A stretch of 28,063 bases of DNA from Chloroflexota bacterium (GTDB taxonomy: Bacteria; Chloroflexota; Anaerolineae; Caldilineales; Caldilineaceae). Location: positions 1 through 28,063 of the forward strand of contig QEUW01000051.1 of assembly GCA_003577005.1 (NCBI GenBank), read 5' to 3'. The notes beneath the pieces are model-generated. The model did not search any database. It worked only from the letters and a program-made list of their open reading frames with translations, and was not told where the DNA came from. Below, one piece after another: positions 7,972-15,138 of this stretch. Positions within the stretch are counted from its first letter, which is position 1, and every line of letters starts with the position of its first letter. The position numbers and the translations under genes were made by a program.

Positions 7972-8541
7972 ATGAACACATCTGACACCTTTGGCAAGCT
8001 GGATGGAGCTGTGGTTGCGGTAAGCTGTAGCCCGGCGCATACCTTCAGCAAGCAAAGCCAGGAGAGCATCCGGCTACTTGCCGGGTTGGGTGTCGAAGGC
8101 GATGCCCATCTGGGCAAAACGGTCAAACATCGCTCGCGCGTGGCTCGTGACCCAAACCAGCCCAATCTGCGCCAGGTACACCTAATCCACGCAGAAGTGT
8201 TCGAGGAATTGCGCGCCGCCGGTTTTGAGGTGTCCGCCGGGCAGATGGGTGAGAATATCACCACGCGCGGTATCGATCTGTTGGGGCTGCCGACCGGTGT
8301 GCGGCTGCACATCGGCACCGCGGCGGTAGTCGAAGTGACGGGCCTGCGCAACCCCTGCACCCAACTGGATGACTTCCAACCCGGCTTGATGGCGGCACTC
8401 CTGGGGCGCGACAACGATGGCAAGCTGATCCGCAAGGCCGGCGTCATGGGCATCGTCGTGGCCGGTGGCACAGTCCGCCCCGGCGACACTATCCGCATTG
8501 AAGTGCCGCCAGAACCGCACCGCCCGCTCGAGCGCGTCTAA
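7972..8541 (+). CDS. MOSC domain-containing protein
   Basis: 189-residue stand-alone MOSC (molybdenum cofactor sulfurase C-terminal) domain, a YiiM-like fold. Such proteins carry sulfur or reduce N-hydroxylated compounds with a molybdenum cofactor. Family features: GVEGDAHLG near residue 40, the GENITTRGIDL strand, and the conserved cysteine (Cys129) in TGLRNPC, the residue thought to bind the cofactor or sulfur. The ATG at 7972 has AGGAG at 7961-7965; an in-frame GTG directly before it (7969) is less well spaced. It stands alone between the divergent region and the GntR gene, and its connection to the sugar genes is not evident. Confidence 0.9.
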   Translation: MNTSDTFGKLDGAVVAVSCSPAHTFSKQSQESIRLLAGLGVEGDAHLGKTVKHRSRVARDPNQPNLRQVHLIHAEVFEELRAAGFEVSAGQMGENITTRGIDLLGLPTGVRLHIGTAAVVEVTGLRNPCTQLDDFQPGLMAALLGRDNDGKLIRKAGVMGIVVAGGTVRPGDTIRIEVPPEPHRPLERV

Positions 8542-8704
8542 TTGGACCCGGAGAAGTACCCGTGGCTGAACAGTGAGCTCTCTTTGCGGCTCTACAAGGT
8601 TCTTACGAACATCATCACAATGACTATCTTGAACCTTTGCTAGCCTGGCTCCGCCAGGGGATGAGGCCCCCTTATGATGAAATAGATCCTTCCGGCCGGA
8701 TGAT

Positions 8705-8733
8705 TTGACACGAAGCACCCTCGCCAGTACAAT
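8705..8733 (+). promoter_or_regulatory. Strong sigma-70-type promoter for the GntR operon
   Basis: TTGACA at 8705-8710 and TACAAT at 8728-8733 are separated by exactly 17 bases: a perfect -35 and a five-of-six -10. Transcription would start near 8740, inside the operator described next, and about 48 bases before the GntR start codon. Confidence 0.7.
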
Positions 8734-8736
8734 AAG

Positions 8737-8757
8737 AGTGGTCTAGACCTATAGACC
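8737..8757 (+). promoter_or_regulatory. DasR/NagR-like operator (GntR/HutC-type)
   Basis: AGTGGTCTAGACCTAT (8737-8752) contains the palindrome GGTCTAGACC and agrees with most of the DasR response element consensus (AGTGGTCTAGACCACT, known for the GntR/HutC regulators DasR and NagR). A second TAGACC half-site follows 8 bases after the first (8744-8749 and 8752-8757). Its position over the expected transcription start argues for repression of the GntR gene by its own product. Confidence 0.65.
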
Positions 8758-8787
8758 CTTCCAAGTCGTAGTGTCCCTTTGCCCGCC

Positions 8788-9567
8788 ATGCTGGATAAAC
8801 AGAGTCCTGTTCCCCTCTACTATCAGTTGGCTGAAGTGATCCGCGAACGGATCACATCAGGCCAATTAACACCCGGTGACCAGTTGCCAGCCGAGCGCGA
8901 GTTGAGCGATCAGGCCGGCATCAGCCGCATGACGGCGCGCCAGGCAGTGGCTTATCTGGTGCGCCAGGGTCTGCTGGAAGTGAAGCCGGGCATCGGCACT
9001 TTTGTCGCCGCACCTAAGTTGACGCATGATGCACTACACCTCTTGAGTTTTACTGAGGAGATGATGCTCCAGGGAGGCGCGGTCTACTCCCGTGTGCTGG
9101 AGCAAACCGTGACGACGGCGCCGCTGCGCATCGCCAACGGGCTGCGTTTATCGACCGCCGAACCCGTGGTGAAGATCGTGCGGGTGCGCCTGGCCAATGA
9201 TACGCCGCTGTTATTGGAAACGATTTTTGTCCCAGCGCCGCTCTGTCCTGGTTTGGAACAGGCCTCGCTGGAAACCCGTTCGCTCTATTCGATCCTTGAA
9301 GAACAGTATGGCTTTCACCTGCAATTCGCCCGGCAGACAATCGAGGCGACGGTCGCCAATGAATTCGAGAGCAATCTCTTTGGCATTCCGCTGGATACGC
9401 CGATGTTGCTCCTGGAAGGTGTAGCCTATGATCAACAGGAGCAACCGGTCGAATCCTTCAAAGCCATCTATCGCGGTGACCGTTTCAAGTTTGAACTGGC
9501 GGGCCAGCGCAATCATCAGGATGAGGCAATCGTGGGCACTTCACGCATGAACATCGTGATGAAATAA
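8788..9567 (+). CDS. GntR-family transcriptional regulator (HutC/UTRA type)
   Basis: 259 residues. N-terminal winged helix (about 5-72; PLYYQLAEVIRERITSGQL, LPAERELSDQAGISRMTARQAV, GIGTFV) followed by a UTRA effector domain (about 90-235; the RVRLANDTPLLLETIFVP and FESNLFGIPLDTPMLLLEG segments are typical). UTRA domains usually bind phosphorylated sugars or small acids. The ATG at 8788 is preferred to the in-frame TTG at 8779 because the protein then starts immediately before the HTH; there is no clear Shine-Dalgarno. The operator-like site at 8737-8757 suggests autoregulation, and the PhyH dioxygenase follows after 30 bases, so the downstream importer genes are probable targets. Confidence 0.93.
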   Translation: MLDKQSPVPLYYQLAEVIRERITSGQLTPGDQLPAERELSDQAGISRMTARQAVAYLVRQGLLEVKPGIGTFVAAPKLTHDALHLLSFTEEMMLQGGAVYSRVLEQTVTTAPLRIANGLRLSTAEPVVKIVRVRLANDTPLLLETIFVPAPLCPGLEQASLETRSLYSILEEQYGFHLQFARQTIEATVANEFESNLFGIPLDTPMLLLEGVAYDQQEQPVESFKAIYRGDRFKFELAGQRNHQDEAIVGTSRMNIVMK

Positions 9568-9597
9568 CTTGCGTGCGTGTCAAGAGGAGGAATAACG

Positions 9598-10380
9598 ATG
9601 GGATTGACCGAGCAACAGAAGAGCTTTTTCAAGGACCAGGGCTACTTGGTTGTGGAAGATGTTTTTGCGCCGAACGAAGTGGCACGGTTACAACGGGCGT
9701 GTGACGAATTGGCGGCCAAAGCGCAGGGGTTGTCGGCCAGCACCGACCGCTTCAAACTGTCGGTCTTCAAGGACAGTGGCAAGATCGTTCAGCAGATCGG
9801 CGATCCGCATGAAATGAGCGGCATCTGGTTGGATCTGGTCAAAGATCCACGGCTGCTGGACATGGTGGAAGAACTGGTGGGCCCCAATATCCAGCTCTAC
9901 TACTCGCAGTTGATGATGAAAGCGCCGCGCCAGGGCTTTACCGCCCCCTGGCATCAGGATTTTGCCTTTTTCCCCCACAACCGCTCCAATATCCTTGCTT
10001 GTACAGTTGCCATCGACGAAGCCACTGAAGAGAACGGCTGCATCCGGGTCATCCCTGGCAGCCACAAGCTGGGTCTGCTCAACCATTACGACGAGGATGG
10101 GGTCTTTACCGGCATTGTACGCGATGAGCGCGGTTTCGATCCGCGCACCGAGGTCGCTTTGCCCGCCAAAGCGGGCAGTGTTTTGTTCTGGCATGCGCTG
10201 ACTCTACACAGCTCCCACCCCAATCGCAGCGAAAAACCGCGCCGTGCGTTGGTGATCGAATACAAAAATCCCGCCGACCGGTTGTTGGCCGGTTCGTTCA
10301 ACGGGCGCGCCGAGGCGCGCAATGTGGGGTATATTGTGCGCGGCCGGGACCCAAGCCATGATCTCGTGGCGCCATTGTGA
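9598..10380 (+). CDS. Phytanoyl-CoA dioxygenase (PhyH) family protein
   Basis: 260-residue Fe(II)/2-oxoglutarate-dependent oxygenase with the double-stranded beta-helix fold. The facial triad is visible: HQD (His119, Asp121) in APWHQDFAFF and a distal His (His204 in LTLHSSHPN), followed by the 2-oxoglutarate-binding Arg (215/216). The central ENGCIRVIPGSHK segment is a PhyH hallmark. AGAGGAGG at 9583-9590 supports the ATG at 9598. It hydroxylates or oxidatively demethylates an unknown small molecule. The motif of ectoine hydroxylase is not present. It sits between the GntR gene and the first binding-protein gene, so its substrate is probably the imported compound or a derivative. Confidence 0.92.
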   Translation: MGLTEQQKSFFKDQGYLVVEDVFAPNEVARLQRACDELAAKAQGLSASTDRFKLSVFKDSGKIVQQIGDPHEMSGIWLDLVKDPRLLDMVEELVGPNIQLYYSQLMMKAPRQGFTAPWHQDFAFFPHNRSNILACTVAIDEATEENGCIRVIPGSHKLGLLNHYDEDGVFTGIVRDERGFDPRTEVALPAKAGSVLFWHALTLHSSHPNRSEKPRRALVIEYKNPADRLLAGSFNGRAEARNVGYIVRGRDPSHDLVAPL

Positions 10381-10498
10381 GGCCGTGTTCGGCCGGCCCG
10401 TATCGGTGCATCGATTTGACCCGTTCTCATGTGCTCCCCACTGATGCGGATTCTGTGCATGCAGCAGAGCGTGTAGGTTGTGACAAGGAGAAACCAAC

Positions 10499-11881
10499 AT
10501 GTTGAAGAGGAACTTGAACCGGCGCAATTTTCTGCGTCTATCCGCCCTGGCTGCAACGGGCGCGGCATTGGGTGCCTGTGCTGCGGGCGAGGCGCTGCAA
10601 CCAGCGCAGCAAGCCGCTGCGCTTGCCGGCCCCGGCGGCTTTCAGGGTGAACTCGAGTTTTGGGATTGGGCACACCAGCCGCGCGTCCGCTTTACCGAGC
10701 AACTGGTCGCAGAATGGCAGGCCCAGCACCCAGGCGTGACGCTCAAATACAACCCCCTGGGCTGGACGGACATCGAGACCAAGTTGTTGACCGTAGCCAC
10801 GGCCGGCAGCGGGCCGGCATTCTCGAACATCCACTTTTTCTGGCGCTACGACCTGCAGCGCGCTGGCGTCCTAGCCCCTTACCCGGATGATCTGTTCGAG
10901 TGGGACAAGCTGATCAGCACGCCGTTTACGCGCGACCCGGAGACGGGTAATATCTACACGTGCAACTTCTGCTACTATTGCGACCAGGTCTATTTCAACC
11001 AGGACCTGCTTGACGCCGAGGGCATCAGCGCCGACGACATACCGGCAAACTGGGATGATTTTATCAAGATGGCCCAGCAACTGACCCACACTGACGCCAA
11101 TGGCAACATTACCCAGGTGGGCTGCAGCATGAGCGACTACTGGGCGCGCGAGTGGCTCTGGCACACCCTGATCTATCAACAGGGTGGCTGGCTTTACAAC
11201 GAGTCGGGCACAGAAGCGCTCTGGAACAGCGAAGAAGGCGTGCGGGCGCTGCAGTTTATCAAGGATTTCTACCACACCTTCAAGATCGACAGCCCCGATT
11301 TTCTGGGGTCGAGTGACGCCTTTGGCAATGAATTGGCGGCCATGTATATCGACCAGGGTTATACCGCGGCCGGCATCAACGATGGCTTCCCGCAGATGGA
11401 AGGTCGCTGGAGCACGGCGCCTACACCCACCTTTACCGGTCGCCCCGACCCGGCGTGGGGAATGCAGATCCCGGAAGAAGGCTTTGGCGTCTTCAACACC
11501 TTCCCCCCGGAAGCGCAAGAGACTGCCTTTGACTACATCCAGTTTATGATCGGCAGCGACGAGCGCCGGTTGGACTGGGCGCTGATCATGGATGGGCCGC
11601 CCGACCGCATCGACCTGCTCGACCATCCGCGCCTCCAGGAACAAGACCGTGGCCGGGTGATCGAAACACAGGCGATGACGCTGCCCTGGCGTATCAACTA
11701 CGGCGAGCGCCCCATCGAAGCCGAAAAGTTCTGGCGCGTGATGTTCGACGAGGTGATCTTGAACAACGAAGACCCCAAAGTGGCGCTGGACAGCGCGACC
11801 GAACAGATGAATGCCGCGCTGAGCGAGTCGGGCAAACGCCGCCTGATTGTCGAGCGCAACTTCCGTCCACCAACCAGTTGA
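10499..11881 (+). CDS. ABC transporter sugar-binding lipoprotein (family 1), module 1
   Basis: 460-residue extracellular solute-binding protein. The N-terminus carries a twin-arginine motif (RRNFLRL, Arg8-Arg9) followed by a lipobox (LGAC, Cys27), so it is probably exported folded through Tat and anchored by a lipid. The mature part has the family-1 type I alternation of lobes (LEFWDWAHQPR; YYCDQVYFNQDLLDAEGIS; DDIPANWDDFIKMA), typical of oligosaccharide or glycerol-phosphate importers. AAGGAG at 10485-10490 gives the start. Ligand unknown. It is followed by a stem-loop and then two permeases; no ATPase gene accompanies them. Confidence 0.93.
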   Translation: MLKRNLNRRNFLRLSALAATGAALGACAAGEALQPAQQAAALAGPGGFQGELEFWDWAHQPRVRFTEQLVAEWQAQHPGVTLKYNPLGWTDIETKLLTVATAGSGPAFSNIHFFWRYDLQRAGVLAPYPDDLFEWDKLISTPFTRDPETGNIYTCNFCYYCDQVYFNQDLLDAEGISADDIPANWDDFIKMAQQLTHTDANGNITQVGCSMSDYWAREWLWHTLIYQQGGWLYNESGTEALWNSEEGVRALQFIKDFYHTFKIDSPDFLGSSDAFGNELAAMYIDQGYTAAGINDGFPQMEGRWSTAPTPTFTGRPDPAWGMQIPEEGFGVFNTFPPEAQETAFDYIQFMIGSDERRLDWALIMDGPPDRIDLLDHPRLQEQDRGRVIETQAMTLPWRINYGERPIEAEKFWRVMFDEVILNNEDPKVALDSATEQMNAALSESGKRRLIVERNFRPPTS

Positions 11882-11888
11882 CAGGCTA

Positions 11889-11946
11889 GGAGCGCCGCCA
11901 CCCTGGCGACAAGCAGAAATCGCTGCCGCCAGGATGGCGGCGCTCC
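11889..11946. repeat. Inverted repeat between binding-protein and permease genes
   Basis: Arms 11889-11908 (GGAGCGCCGCCACCCTGGCG) and 11927-11946 match at 19 of 20 positions, with an 18-base loop. It begins 8 bases after the binding-protein stop and ends just before the Shine-Dalgarno of the permease. There is no T-tract. The location recalls the REP elements between malE and malF in E. coli, which protect upstream mRNA; the same role here is inference. Confidence 0.75.
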
Positions 11947-11960
11947 CAGAGAGGAACGAT

Positions 11961-12839
11961 TTGTCCACCACCGCGATGCCACGACCCTACAGCGAAACAG
12001 CGCGCCGCAGGCTGCGTCTGCCCTGGGGCCAGCTTCTGCTTGGGCTGGCGCTGAGCTTTGGCTCGGTGCTCATGGTGGCCCCCTTTTACTGGACTATCGT
12101 GACTTCGTTCAAGTCGCGTACGGAAGTGCGCGTCTTTCCACCCACCTGGTGGCCGCAGGAGCCGACGCTGGAGCATTGGACCGGTCTGACAAACCTGAAT
12201 ATCGGCAGCTTCACGCTTTTTTATCGCAACAGCCTGGTTGTCGCCACCAGCGTTACCCTCCTTGTGCTCTTGACCAGCGCGCTCGTGGGCTATGTGCTGG
12301 CCAAGCACCACTTTCGCGGCCGTGAGGTTGTCTTTGTGGGCATCCTTTGCATGTTGATGATCCCGTTCAACATCTCGATCATCCCGCTCTATGCGCTCAT
12401 CGTAGATTTGAAATGGAGCAACACCTTTTGGGCCCTGATCATACCCAGCGCGTATAGCCCGTTTGGCATCTTTCTCATGCGCCAGTTTATGCATGGGATT
12501 CCCAACGAGTTGATCGACGCCGCCCGCATTGATGGCGCTACAGAATACGGCATCTTTTACCGGATTATTCTGCCGCTCACGGCGCCGGCGCTGGCTGCGC
12601 TGGGCATCTTTACCTTTATCGGCCAGTGGGACGACTTTCTGTGGCCGCTGGTGGTGATCAACGAACCGCGGCTATACACTATACCGCTCGGACTTTCGCA
12701 ATTTCGCGGGCGGGTGGGCACCGATGTGGGCGGTCTGGCCGCCGCTTCGATGGCAGCTGTAATTCCGGTATTGATCGTCTATTTTGTGGCGCAGCGGCGT
12801 TTTATCGAAGGGATTACGTTGACCGGCTTGAAAGGGTAG
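11961..12839 (+). CDS. ABC sugar importer permease, MalG/UgpE type, module 1
   Basis: About 292 residues with six predicted membrane segments; the first follows a basic N-terminus (MVAPFYWTIVTSF). The EAA loop that contacts the ATPase is IPNELIDAARIDGATEYGIFYRIILP (about residues 180-205 of the protein, given here by its key residues E, D-A-A-R, G and P). The C-terminus GITLTGLKG is characteristic of the MalG/UgpE branch. The start is uncertain: TTG at 11961 has GAGAGGA 5 bases upstream, while ATG at 11976 is the alternative. The open frame continues upstream through the inverted repeat into the binding-protein gene, which I take as spurious. The MalG-type gene precedes the MalF-type gene, the reverse of module 2. 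Confidence 0.88.
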   Translation: MSTTAMPRPYSETARRRLRLPWGQLLLGLALSFGSVLMVAPFYWTIVTSFKSRTEVRVFPPTWWPQEPTLEHWTGLTNLNIGSFTLFYRNSLVVATSVTLLVLLTSALVGYVLAKHHFRGREVVFVGILCMLMIPFNISIIPLYALIVDLKWSNTFWALIIPSAYSPFGIFLMRQFMHGIPNELIDAARIDGATEYGIFYRIILPLTAPALAALGIFTFIGQWDDFLWPLVVINEPRLYTIPLGLSQFRGRVGTDVGGLAAASMAAVIPVLIVYFVAQRRFIEGITLTGLKG

Positions 12840-12848
12840 CACACCGTT

Positions 12849-13802
12849 ATGGCGGGAGGAGCAACGGCCTGGACAAAACGCGTGATCGGCATGGGTACAC
12901 GCACCTATAACCAGCAGCGAGTGCAACAGATGCTGTTTATCGTCAGCGTGCTGGCGCCGATGGCGTTCATCTTTGCGCTCTTCTGGATCTACCCGATCAT
13001 CCGCGGCTTTTGGGGCAGCTTTACGCTCTGGCGCGCCTTCAACCCCAATGCACCGTTTGTCGGTCTGCGCCACTACACGGGCCTGCTGAGTGACCCCATT
13101 TTTCTCAAGGCGTTGCAGAACACCTTTTACTATGCGTTGCTCTATCTGCCGGCGGCCATTGCCATTGCACTGCTGCTGGCGCTGGCAGTGGAGGCGACGA
13201 GCGGGCTACGCGGCCTCTTTCGCATGGTCTATTTTATCCCTGTGGTAACCTCGACCATCGCTACGGCGTTGATCTGGGCCTGGCTTTACCAACCAGCCTT
13301 TGGTCTCTTCAACCAGATTTTGCAGCTTTTCCAACTGCCGCCGCAGGGTTTTCTGCGCTCTACATCGCAGGCGCTGCCGTCGATCGTGGCCTATGCCCTG
13401 TGGAAAAACCTGGGTTTTCACATGGTCATCTTTATCGCCGGGTTGACCTCGATCGACACCAGCTTTTACGATGCGGCTAGGGTGGATGGCGCCAACCGTT
13501 GGCAGACCTTTTGGCGCATCACCTTACCGCTGTTGCAACCGACTATGATCTTTGTCCTCGTCACCGGGGTCATTGGCGCCTTGCAGGTCTTTGGCCCCAT
13601 TTATGTAATGAGCGGGGGTGGTTCCAGCTTGCCCGGCGGGCCGGCGAATGCTACCATGGTGGTGTCGGTCTATCAGTGGCTGATCGCCTTTCGTGAACTG
13701 GAACTGGGGTACGGCTCGGCCATGGGGATGGTGCTCTTTGTGATTATTTTGTTTCTCACCCTGATCCAGATCGGTGTTCTACGCACCCGGTGGGAGTATT
13801 GA
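12849..13802 (+). CDS. ABC sugar importer permease, MalF/UgpA type, module 1
   Basis: 317 residues, six membrane segments starting with MLFIVSVLAPMAFIFALFW, and an EAA loop with key residues SFYDAARVDGANRWQTFWRI (about residue 205-225). The periplasmic WRAFNPNAPFVGLRHYTGL segment before TM2 is typical of MalF/UgpA-like subunits. It starts 9 bases after the MalG-type gene. The start at 12849 lacks a well-spaced Shine-Dalgarno; ATG at 12891 is possible. With its partner it forms the membrane channel for the lipoprotein encoded at 10499, presumably powered by a shared MsmK/UgpC-type ATPase encoded elsewhere. Confidence 0.9.
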   Translation: MAGGATAWTKRVIGMGTRTYNQQRVQQMLFIVSVLAPMAFIFALFWIYPIIRGFWGSFTLWRAFNPNAPFVGLRHYTGLLSDPIFLKALQNTFYYALLYLPAAIAIALLLALAVEATSGLRGLFRMVYFIPVVTSTIATALIWAWLYQPAFGLFNQILQLFQLPPQGFLRSTSQALPSIVAYALWKNLGFHMVIFIAGLTSIDTSFYDAARVDGANRWQTFWRITLPLLQPTMIFVLVTGVIGALQVFGPIYVMSGGGSSLPGGPANATMVVSVYQWLIAFRELELGYGSAMGMVLFVIILFLTLIQIGVLRTRWEY

Positions 13803-13827
13803 CAATCTGGCTCTACCGCTTCTGACA

Positions 13828-13883
13828 GGATTTTCATTTGCAGATTGCGCTTATTCATCTGCACAATCTGCAAATGAAAATCC
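13828..13883. repeat. Perfect 20-bp inverted repeat with 16-base loop
   Basis: Left arm GGATTTTCATTTGCAGATTG (13828-13847) and right arm 13864-13883 are exact reverse complements. It lies 25 bases after the permease stop and before the Gfo/Idh/MocA gene. No T-tract follows, so at most it attenuates or protects mRNA; it may be a mobile palindrome. Confidence 0.8.
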
Positions 13884-13934
13884 CGGTAAATCTCGGAGAG
13901 CCCAAAATTCAAAATAGCGAGTAAGGAGAGTGGT

Positions 13935-15044
13935 ATGTCCAATCCTGTCCGCATCGGCGTAGTTGGCTGCGGCAGCGTGATGCAACGCCCCTACACGGGC
14001 CAGATCAACCAGCTCAAGCAGCGTGGGGTGGTCGAGACCGTGGTGGCCTGTGATGTCAAAGAAGACCGGCGGGAAAAGATGCTGGGGCCGGGCTTTGGCT
14101 ACCAGCGCTTCACCACCGACTTCGAAGAAGTCGTCTCGTCCGATGACGTCGATCTGGTGCTGGTGACGACCTCGATGCAAGAGCACGGGATGATCACTAA
14201 GGCCGCGCTCCAGGCGGGGAAACATGTGCTGGTAGAAAAGCCCATGTCCAGCGACCTGGCCGAAGCCGCCGAGATCGTGGAGATGGCGAAGACGAGTAAA
14301 GGCTACCTGGTGCCGGCCCCCCACGTGATCCTCAGCCCCACCTACCAGCGGATGTGGCGCCACATCCACCGGGGTGACATCGGCAAGCCCTATCTGGCGC
14401 GCGCCTTCTATGGCTGGGCCGGCCCCAGTTGGGGCAAGTGGTTCTATCGCAAGGGTGGCGGTTCTATGTTTGATCTGGGTGTCTACAACGTGGTCAGCCT
14501 GACCGGTTTTTTGGGGCCGGCCAAACGTGTCACTGGTCTGGTGGGCACGGCAGTGCCCGAACGGGTGGTCGAAGGCGAGTTGATGAAGGTGGAGGCTGAC
14601 GACAACGCCCACATCTGCATCGAGTTTGCCGACAGTTGCTACGCCGTCATCACTACCGGGTTTACCATCCAGAAGTACCGCGTACCGGCCATCGAAATCT
14701 ACGGCAGCGCAGGCACGATCCAGATGCTCGGCGACGACTGGGACCCCGAGGGCTACGAGCTGTGGCAGAACAAAGTGGGCGCCTGGCAACTCTTTGAGGA
14801 AACGCACCCCAACTGGCCGTGGACCGACGGCATCAACCACCTGGTGGAGTGCATCATCGAGGGCAAAAAGCCGATCATCACCCCCGAACACGCCTATCAT
14901 GTCATCGAGATCATGGAAGCCGCCCGCGCCGCCGGTCGCGACGGCCAACGCCGCGACATCCAGAGCACCTTCACCCCGCCCAATTTCTTTACGGCGGAAG
15001 AAGAACAGGAAGCGCTCCACCTGCGGCATGATCGAACCAACTAA
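13935..15044 (+). CDS. Gfo/Idh/MocA family oxidoreductase, module 1
   Basis: 369-residue NAD(P)-dependent dehydrogenase acting on sugars, inositols or related polyols. Rossmann motif GVVGCGSVMQ (residues 8-17), the EKP motif in HVLVEKPMSSD (about 97) and the substrate-domain motif GGGSMFDLGVYNV (about 176) are all present; the C-terminal domain is complete. AAGGAGAG at 13923-13930 gives the start. It closes the importer operon and is followed by a heptamer tract and the bicupin. Probably oxidises the imported substrate or its PhyH product; substrate not identifiable. Confidence 0.92.
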   Translation: MSNPVRIGVVGCGSVMQRPYTGQINQLKQRGVVETVVACDVKEDRREKMLGPGFGYQRFTTDFEEVVSSDDVDLVLVTTSMQEHGMITKAALQAGKHVLVEKPMSSDLAEAAEIVEMAKTSKGYLVPAPHVILSPTYQRMWRHIHRGDIGKPYLARAFYGWAGPSWGKWFYRKGGGSMFDLGVYNVVSLTGFLGPAKRVTGLVGTAVPERVVEGELMKVEADDNAHICIEFADSCYAVITTGFTIQKYRVPAIEIYGSAGTIQMLGDDWDPEGYELWQNKVGAWQLFEETHPNWPWTDGINHLVECIIEGKKPIITPEHAYHVIEIMEAARAAGRDGQRRDIQSTFTPPNFFTAEEEQEALHLRHDRTN

Positions 15045-15047
15045 TAC

Positions 15048-15138
15048 TCAATGGTTAATGGTTAGTGCTCAATGCTCAACGGCCAACCGTTAACCATTAA
15101 CCATTGAGCACTAACCATTGAGCATTAACCATTGCCTA
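15048..15138. repeat. Heptanucleotide-periodic tract forming a long inverted repeat
   Basis: Thirteen consecutive 7-base units, with units such as TTAACCA, TTGAGCA and CTAACCA recurring in the right half and their reverse complements (TTAATGG, TCAATGC, TTAGTGC) in the left half. The two halves pair with offsets of whole units. The tract begins 4 bases after the TAA stop (15042-15044) of the dehydrogenase and its last base is the A of the bicupin ATG, so it fills the whole gap. It resembles the short tandemly repeated repetitive (STRR) heptamers known in filamentous cyanobacteria. Confidence 0.85.

Noticed and set aside
8644..8658. CCTGGC/GCCAGG hairpin downstream of the MOSC gene as a terminator
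   Set aside because: Only 6 bp with a 3-base loop and no following T-tract; a 7-bp AAGGTTC/GAACCTT repeat (8596-8637) nearby is also too weak.
9598..10380. Assignment of the PhyH proteins as ectoine hydroxylase (EctD)
   Set aside because: The extended EctD signature around the iron site is absent, and there are no ectABC genes in the window.
11847..11960. Upstream extension of the MalG-type permease overlapping the binding-protein gene
   Set aside because: The translated part is the inverted repeat, and a GAGAGGA ribosome site precedes the TTG at 11961.
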